NCBI GenBank assembly: GCA_013693875.1 | Contig: CP059262.1 | Span: forward strand, 2,112,132 to 2,117,286 | Length of the DNA stretch: 5,155 bases | Direction of reading: 5' to 3' | From: Exiguobacterium profundum | Lineage (GTDB): Bacteria; Pseudomonadota; Alphaproteobacteria; Rhodobacterales; Rhodobacteraceae | Part shown: piece by piece, positions 1 through 5,155 of the stretch | How the letters are laid out: every line of letters begins with the position of its first letter | How positions within the stretch are numbered: the stretch's first letter is position 1 | Position numbers and translations under genes: made by a program | The notes under the pieces: model-generated | Databases searched by the model: none | What the model saw: the letters and a program-made list of their open reading frames with translations, nothing else | What the model was told of the DNA's origin: nothing

Positions 1-254
1 GGGGCGCTGGCGGCGAACCATGCCGGGTTCCACCATGGCTCGGGTGCGGGCTATCGGTTGACGGCGGATTGGCTTCTGCGGCTGGACCCGCTGAACCCGC
101 AGACGGCGGCGCGCATGTCCACCGCTTTCGAGACCTGGGCACGCTATGACGCCGACCGGCAGGCGATGATGCGGGGCGCGTTGCAGCGCATCCTGGCCGC
201 GCCGGGGCTGTCGCGTGATCTGGGCGAAATGGCGGGGCGGATGCTGGGGCGTGA
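1..254 (+). CDS. pepN: Aminopeptidase N (M1 family), C-terminal end; 5' partial, frame broken at its last codons
   Basis: PepN is a cytoplasmic zinc aminopeptidase that trims N-terminal residues from peptides. Only the last ~83 residues are here, so the catalytic HExxH domain lies upstream of the window. The frame is open from base 1. It reads FHHGSGAGY, then LDPLNPQTAARM, then the basic helix YDADRQAMMRGAL, which matches my memory of the E. coli PepN C-terminus (FHAEDGSGY, NPQVASRL, YDAKRQEKMRAALEQL). E. coli PepN ends about where MAGRMLG falls, but as written the frame runs on to 444, through intergenic hairpins and into prfA. Adding one G to the GGGG run at 246-249 gives MLGA followed by TGA at 252-254, so I end the gene there. 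A GC-rich stem-loop begins 5 nt later, which supports this stop. TTG at 58 is internal, not a start. Family assignment is confident; the repaired stop is inference. Confidence 0.85.
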
Positions 255-258
255 CCCC

Positions 259-278
259 GCCCCGGCGAAAGCCGGGGC
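259..278 (+). terminator. All-GC stem with GAAA tetraloop just after pepN
   Basis: Arms 259-266 and 271-278 pair perfectly over 8 G-C pairs around the GNRA-type loop GAAA. The stem starts 5 nt after the repaired pepN stop. There is no T-run after it, so it may act as a 3'-end or RNA-stabilising structure rather than a classical intrinsic terminator. From memory, the core CCCCGGCGAAAGCCGGGG is also a dispersed intergenic palindrome in alphaproteobacterial genomes, so it may be a repeat copy. Confidence 0.55.
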
Positions 279-286
279 CTCGGCGT

Positions 287-324
287 CCCTCACCCCGGCC
301 CTCTCCCCAAGGGAGAGGGAGGGC
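287..324 (+). repeat. Dispersed palindromic intergenic repeat (the one that translates as [12 protein letters not shown])
   Basis: A perfect inverted repeat, arms 299-307 (CCCTCTCCC) and 311-319 (GGGAGAGGG) around the loop CAA, is flanked by CCCTCACCCC and GGGAGGG. Translated in frame 1 it gives [12 protein letters not shown], a string I recognise as a recurrent spurious tail on predicted proteins, caused by a common proteobacterial intergenic palindrome. It therefore explains the false extension of the pepN frame. The repeat boundaries are approximate. Confidence 0.6.
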
Positions 325-340
325 GACAGTCCGGGCGTCT

Positions 341-377
341 GGCCCTTGACCGCGGGGCTGGCCTGCGGTCAAAGGCC
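341..377 (+). promoter_or_regulatory. Stem-loop covering the likely prfA ribosome binding site
   Basis: Arms 341-353 and 365-377 pair at 12 of 13 positions (one C-A mismatch, C345/A373) around an 11-nt loop. The 3' arm holds AAAGG (371-375), the only Shine-Dalgarno-like stretch near the prfA ATG at 381, and ends 3 nt before that codon. If it forms in the mRNA it would limit initiation of prfA and, through coupling, of prmC. No T-run follows, so it is unlikely to be an intrinsic terminator. The structure is seen directly; the regulatory role is inference. Confidence 0.45.
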
Positions 378-380
378 GGT

Positions 381-1436
381 ATGGTTCCGTCCGAGAAACT
401 TGACCAGATCGTGGCGCGCTTCGAATTTCTCGAGGCGCGGCTGAATGCCGGCGCCGCGCTTACCGAGATTGCCGCGATCAGCCGGGAATATTCCGGGCTG
501 AAGCCGGTGGTGGACCAGATCGCCGCCTGGCGCCGGGCGCAGGGCGATCTGGCCGAGGCCGAGGCGATGCTGGCCGATCCCGAAATGAAGGCGCTGGCCG
601 AGGATGAGATCCCGCGGCTGAAGGCGGCGTTGCCCGAGCTGGAACAGGCCTTGCGCATCGCGTTGTTGCCGAAGGATTCCGCCGATGCGCGGCCAGCGAT
701 CCTGGAAATCCGTCCCGGCACTGGCGGCGAAGAGGCCAGCCTCTTTGCCGCCGACCTGGCGCGGATGTACCAGCGCCATGCCGAGCGCATGGGCTGGCGG
801 TTCGAGGTGCTGGATAGCCAGCTGTCCGATCTGGGCGGGGTGAAGGAATTCACCGCCCATGTGCAGGGCGAGGGTGTCTATGCCCGGCTGAAATACGAAA
901 GCGGCGTCCACCGCGTGCAGCGCGTGCCGGAAACCGAGGCGGGCGGGCGCATCCACACCTCGGCGGCAACGGTGGCGGTGCTGCCCGAGGCGGAAGAGGT
1001 GGATATCGACATTCCCGCCACCGACATCCGCATCGATACGATGCGGTCTTCGGGCGCGGGCGGGCAGCATGTGAACACCACGGATTCCGCGGTGCGGATC
1101 ACGCATTTGCCCACCGGCATCGTGGTGACCTCGTCCGAGAAGTCGCAGCACCAGAACCGGGCGATTGCCATGCAGGTGCTGCGGGCGCGGCTCTACGAGC
1201 TGGAGCGCGAGCGGCTGCATTCGGAACGCGCCGCGGATCGCAAGGCGCAGGTGGGGTCGGGGGATCGGTCCGAGCGCATCCGTACCTACAACTTTCCGCA
1301 AGGTCGCATGACTGATCACCGCATCAACCTGACGCTTTACTCGCTTGGCCAGATCATGGATGGCGACCTGGGCACGGTGATCGACGCGCTGGTGGCCAAT
1401 GACCAGGCGGAAAAGCTGGCCGAGATGGGCGCATGA
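381..1436 (+). CDS. prfA: Peptide chain release factor 1 (RF1)
   Basis: RF1 recognises UAA and UAG stop codons in the ribosomal A site and triggers peptidyl-tRNA hydrolysis. The 351-aa product has the usual RF1 length and is uninterrupted. An N-terminal helical domain (about 1-100) is followed by the conserved [13 protein letters not shown] segment (111-123). The PxT stop-codon recognition tripeptide is PET at 183-185, within [18 protein letters not shown]; this is the RF1 form, where RF2 has SPF. The catalytic GGQ is at 227-229 (bases 1059-1067) in [10 protein letters not shown]. The C-terminal [19 protein letters not shown] segment is typical. ATG 381 is chosen because [17 protein letters not shown] aligns with normal RF1 N-termini; AAAGG lies 5 nt upstream, inside a stem-loop. 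The TGA stop overlaps the prmC ATG (ATGA, 1433-1436), so the factor and the enzyme that methylates its GGQ glutamine are probably translationally coupled. Confidence 0.97.
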   Translation: MVPSEKLDQIVARFEFLEARLNAGAALTEIAAISREYSGLKPVVDQIAAWRRAQGDLAEAEAMLADPEMKALAEDEIPRLKAALPELEQALRIALLPKDSADARPAILEIRPGTGGEEASLFAADLARMYQRHAERMGWRFEVLDSQLSDLGGVKEFTAHVQGEGVYARLKYESGVHRVQRVPETEAGGRIHTSAATVAVLPEAEEVDIDIPATDIRIDTMRSSGAGGQHVNTTDSAVRITHLPTGIVVTSSEKSQHQNRAIAMQVLRARLYELERERLHSERAADRKAQVGSGDRSERIRTYNFPQGRMTDHRINLTLYSLGQIMDGDLGTVIDALVANDQAEKLAEMGA

Positions 1437-2257
1437 CGCTGGCCGAGGCGCTGCGCGCCGGGGCGGCGCGGCTGGCGGCGGCGGGGGTCGAGGGCGCGGC
1501 GGGGGATGCGCGGGCGTTGTTGTGCTTTGCCACCGGCATCGCGCCGGGGCGGCTGACGCTGCACCTGCCGGATGCGCTGGCGCCCGAGGCGGCGGCGCGG
1601 TTCGACGCGACCCTGGCGGCGCGCGGCGCGCCAGCCGGTGGCGCAGATCACCGGGCAGCGGCTGTTCTGGGGGCGGCCATTCCGCGTGACGCGCGATGTG
1701 CTGGACCCGCGGCCCGAGACAGAGGGTCTGGTGGCTGCCGCGCTGGAAGAGCCCTTCACGCGGGTGCTGGACCTGGGCACCGGTTCCGGGGCGATCCTTC
1801 TGTCGCTGCTGGCTGACCAGCCCACGGCGACGGGCATCGGCGTCGATGTCTCGCCCGCGGCGCTGGCGGTGGCGGGGGGAATGCGGTTGCCCTTGGCCTG
1901 GGCGACCGCGTGGCGTTCCGTCAGTCCGACTGGTTCGCCGCCGTCATCGAAACCGGCTTTGACCTGATCGTGTCGAACCCGCCCTATATCGCGGCGGACG
2001 AGATGGCCGGGCTTTCCCCGAGGTGCGCGACTGGGAGCCGCATCTGGCGCTGACACCGGGGGCGACGGGCTGGCGGCTTATCGCCGCATCGCGGCCGGGG
2101 CGGGCGCGCATCTGGCGCCGGGAGGGCGGCTGATGGTCGAGATCGGGCCGACTCAGGGTAGGCGGTGGCCGGGATGTTCCGGGCGGCGGGGCTGGGGGAT
2201 GTTGCCATCCACCCTGATCTGGATGGCCGCGACCGCGTGGTGACAGGACGCGCCTGA
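1433..2257 (+). CDS. prmC: Release factor glutamine methyltransferase PrmC (HemK); reading frame broken five times
   Basis: PrmC transfers a methyl group from S-adenosylmethionine to the glutamine of the GGQ motif in RF1 and RF2. The gene reads in pieces: frame 2 from ATG 1433, frame 3 after ~1620-1632, frame 2 after the G6 run 1874-1879, frame 1 after the C4 run 2016-2019, frame 3 after the G5 run 2058-2062, and frame 2 after ~2157-2162, to TGA 2255-2257. Joined, the pieces give about 275-276 aa, the normal PrmC size. Landmarks in order are [27 protein letters not shown], the SAM-binding DLGTGSG (1770-1790), [30 protein letters not shown] with the substrate-glutamine motif NPPY at 1976-1987 (about residues 183-186, as in E. 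coli), [34 protein letters not shown] and [13 protein letters not shown]. Four breaks need one added base; the first needs two added or one removed. Intact motifs in every piece favour sequence errors over a pseudogene, though the latter is not excluded. Confidence 0.88.
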
Positions 2258-2262
2258 TCGAC

Positions 2263-2278
2263 TGGCGCAACTGCGCCA
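2263..2278 (+). terminator. Small stem-loop just after prmC, possible 3' end
   Basis: TGGCGC (2263-2268) pairs perfectly with GCGCCA (2273-2278) around the loop AACT, starting 5 nt after the repaired prmC stop. There is no following T-run. Its position fits a transcript 3' end, but the stem is short and could be chance in GC-rich DNA. Confidence 0.3.
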
Positions 2279-2307
2279 CAGCCGCGGCCAAACGCGCGGA
2301 CCGGTGC

Positions 2308-2323
2308 GGAAACCGCGGTTTCC
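2308..2323. other. Perfect 16-bp palindrome in the prmC-DUF4167 spacer
   Basis: GGAAACCGCGGTTTCC is its own reverse complement. It could be a short hairpin (6-bp stem, CGCG loop) or a dimeric repressor site. It lies about 24 nt upstream of a possible -35 element. The 253-nt spacer 2258-2510 otherwise shows no credible gene; open frames crossing it are unlike any family I know and lack good start signals. Confidence 0.3.
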
Positions 2324-2346
2324 TTGGGAACGGCCCGAATTTCCGC

Positions 2347-2374
2347 TTGTCAGATCGGGGGCGAGGTGTTTATT
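2347..2374 (+). promoter_or_regulatory. Possible sigma-70 type promoter for the DUF4167 gene
   Basis: TTGTCA (2347-2352, 5 of 6 matches to TTGACA) is followed after 16 nt by TTTATT (2369-2374, 4 of 6 matches to TATAAT). This is one of the few AT-richer spots in the spacer. It would leave a leader of about 130 nt before ATG 2511. The call is based on consensus match only and is weak. Confidence 0.25.
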
Positions 2375-2510
2375 GGGGCCATCGCGACGGTGAGGGTGAC
2401 AACCGCCCACCCGCGCGTGCAGCCGGAATGTCCTCTTTCGCCCGATTGTGGTGCCGCGCCGATCAAGGCGCAGGGGAGGGCAAATCCGTTCCTTCTGGAT
2501 TAAGGACAAG

Positions 2511-3324
2511 ATGCGCTCTTCCAAGTCCCGCTCGCGTTCCAAGGCGAACCGCCCGCGCACCCTCGGCAATATCATCAACCGGGTTTTCGATTCCTCGGGC
2601 CCCGAGGGCAAGGTTCGCGGCACGCCGCAACAGATCATCGAGAAATACCTGTTTCTCGCCCGCGACGCGCAGTTGTCGAATGACCGCGTCGCCGCCGAGA
2701 ATTTCCTGCAGCATGCCGAGCATTACACCCGCCTTCTGGGCGAGGCGCAGCGCGAGCTGGCGGCCGAGCAGGAAGCCCGCCAGCAGCAGTTCCAGCAGAA
2801 TGGCCAGAACCGTGACGGCAATCGCGACCAGAACCGCGACGGCAACCGCGATGGCCGTGGCGACCAGAACCGCGACGGCAACGGCAACCGCGACAGCTAC
2901 CGCGACCGGCGTGAGGGCGAGTTCCGGTCCGACCGGGGCGAGGGCCGCTTTGACCAGGGCCGCGGCGACTATGGCGCGCCGGAAGTGATCGAGATCGCCT
3001 CGGGTGCCGAGGTGATCGACCTGAGCGGCGACGACGATGCCGGTCTGGTGGAAACCCCGGAAACCCTGGCGCTCCCGCTGCGGCCCCCGTTGCAGACCGT
3101 GTGGCGGAACCGGTGGCGGAAGCGCCTGCCCAGCCCGCCCCGCAAAGCGCGACCGCGCCCCGCGTGGCGAGCGGGCGCCGAAGGCAGCTCCTGCCGAGGG
3201 CGCTGCCCCGGCCGAGGAAAAGGCCGACCGGGGCCCGCGCCGCCCGCGCGGCCCGCGCAAGCCCAAGGACGATCAGGCCAAGGGCGAGACGCCGATTGAT
3301 CCCAAGCCGGAAGCGGCGGAGTAA
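2511..3324 (+). CDS. DUF4167 domain protein with Arg/Asp/Asn/Gly repeat tract; two frame breaks
   Basis: A DUF4167 family protein of unknown function, common in Alphaproteobacteria. The basic N-terminus (MRSSKSRSRSKANRPR) leads into the conserved domain at about 15-80: TLGNIINRVFDSSGPEGKVRGTPQQIIEKYLFLARDAQ and NDRVAAENFLQHAEHYTRLL, each close to family sequences I remember. A Gln-rich helix (85-98) precedes an NRDGN-type tract (97-132), a GEFRSDRGEGRFDQGRG stretch, then an acidic segment (VIDLSGDDD), an Ala/Pro/Glu linker and a basic Arg/Pro/Lys tail. ATG 2511 has TAAGGA (2501-2506) 4 nt upstream; the in-frame GTG at 2448 would add non-family sequence. Adding one C at 3064-3066 and one at 3138-3141 joins frames 3, 2 and 1 into about 271 aa ending KPEAAE at TAA 3322-3324. 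The charged low-complexity tail resembles RNA-associated proteins, but that role is only a guess. Confidence 0.87.
2799..2906 (+). repeat. In-frame NRDGN-type tandem repeats within the DUF4167 gene
   Basis: This tract encodes residues 97-132, built from imperfect NRDGN, NRDQ and GRGDQ units. A 23-nt stretch beginning GCGACCAGAACC occurs identically at 2824-2846 and 2860-2882, so the two copies are 36 nt apart. Such a tract could vary in length between strains through replication slippage. Confidence 0.7.
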
Positions 3325-3365
3325 CCCGCAGCATCGGACAGGCGCGCTCCAGACGGGCAACCGAG

Positions 3366-3398
3366 ACCCGCGGTCCCCCGATATCGGGGGATGCGGGT
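3366..3398. terminator. Two-step stem-loop between convergent genes, likely bidirectional terminator
   Basis: The inner part (3374-3391) is a perfect 18-bp palindrome, TCCCCC-GATATC-GGGGGA. The outer arms ACCCGC (3366-3371) and GCGGGT (3393-3398) add 6 pairs, separated from the inner stem by GG on one side and T on the other. It lies 41 nt after the DUF4167 stop and 6 nt beyond the RTX gene stop on the other strand. Position and symmetry fit termination in both directions. There is no T-tract on either side, so the mechanism is uncertain. Confidence 0.6.
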
Positions 3399-3404
3399 GC
3401 GGCG

Positions 3405-4552
3405 TCAGATCAGGATGTCTGACGCGGCAAGAGCCCGAAGGCCCATCAGGTCGATCCAGAAATCCGTCGCGCTGTCGCCATCCAGATCGACCCGCAGTTC
3501 GACAAGTCCCTGTCGCAGGTCATATCCGAACGAGGCCGTGCCGCCGCCGGTGAAGGCATCGGTGCCGACGAAGCGGCAAGAGGGTGCGACAAAGCCGGTC
3601 AGGTCGATCTCGTCGACGCCCCGCTGGAAATCCGCGATCTGGTCGGGCGCCTGTCCGCTGTCGCTGTCTGCGGCCGACAAGAACACGAACCGATCCCGTC
3701 CCGCGCCGCCCGCCATCTGGTCGGTCCCGTCGCCGCCGATGATCGTGTCGGCGCCAGCCCCGCCTTGAAGGTCGTCGTTGTCCGCGCCGCCATCCAGCAA
3801 GTCGCCGGCACCGCCGAACAGCTGGTCGTGAGAGCTCCCCGAAGTCAGCCGGTCGTTGCCGTCGCCGCCGCGCAGGGTATCCAGACCCTTTCCTGATTTG
3901 ACCGTCTCGGCGAGGCTGCCGCCGTCGAACAGGTTGTCACCGTCGTCCATCTGCACCTGGCCGATGATCCGGCCGTTGCGGTTGTCCACGATGTCGTCGC
4001 CCCAGCCCAGCTTCACCGTGCCGATGATCTCTCCGGTGTTCACCAGATGGACAACGCTCGTGCTGCGGATGGCAAGCCCCCGCCCGCCGCCGCCTGCACC
4101 TCGATGATGCCGCTGTTCAGGATCTGGCTCGTCGGTTGGTCGCCGGTACCTTCCAGCGCGATCGCGACGCCTACGCCGGAGATCAGCCCGCTGTTGCGCA
4201 GCGACAGCTCGGTCATCGTGCAATTGATGGCAGACCTCGTGGTGGACACGATGTCGCCCAGATTGACGATGCTGCTGACCACGAAGGGGCCCGCCCCATG
4301 AGAGACCACGATCCCGGTGTTGTGGGACGTCATCAGCCCCCGGTTTACCAGGGAAAAGTCGGCCATGGCGTTGATTGCAGTGTACGACGAGCCGATCAGC
4401 CCGTCGTTGACCAGGGTTGCCCCTGCTCCTGTGACGGAAATGGCGTAACCTGCGGCAACAACCAGGGCACCGTCGGCGGCGATGGCCCCGATGTCGCCAT
4501 CGGCCGAAAGGATCTGAATCGTCGTCACGGTATCCGAGATGACAAAGGACAT
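3405..4552 (-). CDS. Secreted RTX calcium-binding protein with N-x-G solenoid and M10-type C-terminal domain; one frame break
   Basis: Predicted type I secretion substrate of about 382 aa, exported without an N-terminal signal peptide and folding on calcium outside the cell. Residues 40-195 carry seven N-x-G units (LVNDGLIG, LVNRGLMT, IVNLGDIV, LRNSGLIS, ILNSGIIE, LVNTGEII, NRNGRIIG) spaced about 20-27 residues, as in parallel beta-helices. RTX nonapeptides follow at 229-289 (GGDGNDRLT, GGADNDDLQ, GGAGADTII, GGDGTDQMA). The end (about 287-382: DRFVFLSAADS, IADFQRGVDEIDLTGF, FVGTDAFTG, VDLDGDSATDFWIDL, ASDILI) resembles the C-terminal secretion domain of serralysin (peptidase M10) proteins, but there is no HExxH protease motif. 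ATG 4550-4552 has GGGAGAGG 6 nt upstream. The frame shifts at the C5 run 4077-4081; one extra C (G on the coding strand) joins AAAGGG to LAIRSTSVV. The gene starts 43 nt after rsmA on the same strand. Its target and function are unknown. Confidence 0.85.
3687..3869 (-). repeat. RTX nonapeptide repeats (GGxGxDxUx)
   Basis: About seven consecutive units: GGDGNDRLT, SGSSHDQLF, GGAGDLLD, GGADNDDLQ, GGAGADTII, GGDGTDQMA and GGAGRDRF. In known RTX proteins the Gly and Asp residues bind calcium and form a parallel beta-roll. The second unit has lost most of its glycines and the third is one residue short. Confidence 0.9.
3972..4414 (-). repeat. N-x-G solenoid repeats in the N-terminal half of the RTX protein
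   Basis: Asn-x-Gly followed by an aliphatic pair recurs near residues 49, 70, 97, 120, 146, 172 and 193 of the repaired protein. The spacing suggests one beta-helix coil per unit. The units are diverged at DNA level, so this is an old protein repeat rather than a recent tandem duplication. Confidence 0.7.
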
Positions 4553-4558
4553 GGAAAA

Positions 4559-4570
4559 CCTCTCCCTCCT
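4559..4570 (-). promoter_or_regulatory. Strong Shine-Dalgarno region of the RTX gene
   Basis: On the minus strand the sequence reads AGGAGGGAGAGG, ending 6 nt before the ATG at 4552. It offers both a full AGGAGG (12-nt spacing) and GGGAGAGG (6-nt spacing). It fixes the start at MSFVISD and excludes the longer frame that runs back into rsmA. Confidence 0.75.
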
Positions 4571-4595
4571 GGGTCGATGATGGCGGTCTTGGCGG

Positions 4596-5155
4596 TCACG
4601 CCGCGGCCAGTGCCCGCGCCAGGGCGCAGAAGGCTTCCAGCGGTACCGTTTCGGCCCTTGCCGTGGGGTCGATGCCGGTCGCGCGCAACACATCCTCGAT
4701 GCCCGGATGCAGCCCCTTGAGGCTGGACCGCAGCATCTTGCGTCGCTGGTTGAAGGCGGCCGCCGTGACGCGCTGCAACACCGCCGGATCGGCGGGAAAG
4801 CGCGGTTCGGGCAGGGCGGCCAGATGCACCACGGCGGAATGGATCTTGGGCGGCGGGGTAAAGGCCTCGGGCGGCAGGGTCATGACGATGCGCGCGTCAC
4901 AGCGCCACTGCGCCAGCAGGGCCAGCTTACCATAGGCGTCGTCACCCGGCTTGGCCACGATGCGCTCGGCCACTTCCTTCTGGAACATCAGCGTCAGGCT
5001 TTGCCAGAACGGCGGCCAGGCGGGCGGCGTCAGCCAGCGGATCAGGAGTTCCGTGCCCACGTTGTAGGGCAGGTTCGCCACCACCTTCACCGGCGCCGTC
5101 AGCCGCGCCGCCACATCCAGCGCCAGCGCATCGCCCTGCACCACCTCCAGCTTAC
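4596..5155 (-). CDS. rsmA: 16S rRNA (adenine1518-N6/adenine1519-N6)-dimethyltransferase, C-terminal part (5' partial)
   Basis: RsmA (KsgA) dimethylates two adjacent adenines (A1518 and A1519 in E. coli numbering) in the 3'-terminal hairpin of 16S rRNA, acting late in 30S subunit assembly. About 185 residues are visible, starting in [10 protein letters not shown], the end of the SAM-binding fold; the N-terminal third lies beyond the window. Visible landmarks are the catalytic motif NLPY in [14 protein letters not shown] (bases 5064-5075), [43 protein letters not shown], and [16 protein letters not shown] in the C-terminal helical domain, all typical of RsmA. The product ends ALARALAAA with TGA at 4598-4596. 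No frame break is seen. The RTX gene follows 43 nt downstream with no evident terminator between, so read-through is possible. GTG at 5144 is an internal codon, not the start. Confidence 0.95.
   Translation of the reverse strand, partial: KLEVVQGDALALDVAARLTAPVKVVANLPYNVGTELLIRWLTPPAWPPFWQSLTLMFQKEVAERIVAKPGDDAYGKLALLAQWRCDARIVMTLPPEAFTPPPKIHSAVVHLAALPEPRFPADPAVLQRVTAAAFNQRRKMLRSSLKGLHPGIEDVLRATGIDPTARAETVPLEAFCALARALAAA

Noticed and set aside
255..444. Open frame continuing pepN past 254 into prfA
   Set aside because: It translates intergenic palindromes ([12 protein letters not shown]) and the wrong frame of prfA. One missing G at 246-249 explains the lost stop.
369..1319. 316-codon open frame on the minus strand opposite prfA
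   Set aside because: Shadow of high G+C codon bias. It is His/Arg/Gly-rich with no recognisable family, and prfA on the other strand is certain.
1433..2257. Programmed ribosomal frameshifting in prmC
   Set aside because: Five shifts in one gene, no slippery heptamer of the known type, and similar breaks in unrelated nearby genes. Sequence error is simpler.
2153..2638. 161-codon minus-strand open frame across the prmC-DUF4167 spacer
   Set aside because: It overlaps the prmC 3' end and the DUF4167 start, has no family resemblance, and its composition matches antisense of coding DNA.
2799..2906. CRISPR-like array
   Set aside because: The repeats are in-frame, irregularly spaced protein repeats inside a coding region. 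There are no spacers of constant length and no cas genes.
2347..2988. 213-codon plus-strand frame overlapping the DUF4167 start
   Set aside because: It becomes a Thr/Ala-rich out-of-frame reading of the NRDGN repeats. The frame from ATG 2511 has the conserved domain and a ribosome binding site.
2463..3360. Two long minus-strand open frames (267 and 241 codons) opposite the DUF4167 gene
   Set aside because: They are mirror images of the NRDGN and Ala/Pro/Arg low-complexity tract, with repetitive Val/Ala and Arg/Gly content. The plus strand carries a recognisable DUF4167 domain.
3405..4552. Serralysin-type metalloprotease
   Set aside because: The C-terminus looks like the M10 secretion domain, but no HExxH zinc motif is present anywhere in the repaired protein.
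4136..4720. 194-codon plus-strand frame opposite the RTX gene and rsmA end
   Set aside because: It spans two well-supported minus-strand genes and has no recognisable motif.

Overview
The window is a G+C-rich piece of an alphaproteobacterial chromosome. The best guess is the Rhodobacteraceae/Paracoccaceae. This rests on third-codon G/C bias, a DUF4167 protein (a family typical of Alphaproteobacteria) next to prfA-prmC, and general sequence resemblance; no search was run. Most of it is housekeeping: protein turnover (pepN 3' end), translation termination (prfA, prmC) and ribosome assembly (rsmA). The one accessory-looking gene encodes a small secreted RTX-type calcium-binding protein.

Layout. 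Positions 1-254 (+) hold the C-terminus of aminopeptidase N. Positions 255-380 are a leader packed with three stem-loops. Positions 381-1436 (+) are prfA (release factor RF1), overlapping by ATGA with prmC (1433-2257, +), the methyltransferase that modifies the GGQ glutamine of RF1 and RF2. Positions 2258-2510 are noncoding, with small palindromes and a possible promoter. Positions 2511-3324 (+) encode a DUF4167 protein with an Arg/Asp/Asn/Gly repeat tract. Positions 3366-3398 form a strong two-step stem-loop between convergent genes. Positions 3405-4552 (-) encode an RTX/beta-solenoid protein, and 4596-5155 (-) is rsmA (ksgA), which runs off the window edge.

Sequence quality. prfA and the visible part of rsmA read cleanly, but pepN, prmC, the DUF4167 gene and the RTX gene all need frame corrections: nine in total, five of them in prmC. 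Eight are explained by one missing base, seven of those in a G or C run; the ninth lies in a GC-alternating tract. Family motifs continue intact across every break. This looks much more like indel errors in a draft or metagenome assembly than like real gene decay. Coordinates given for these genes are those of the repaired genes.

I found no mobile element, CRISPR array, tRNA or rRNA, and no convincing undescribed system. The items most worth a second look are the frameshift pattern, the hairpin that buries the likely prfA ribosome binding site, and the protease-less RTX protein with an N-x-G solenoid.
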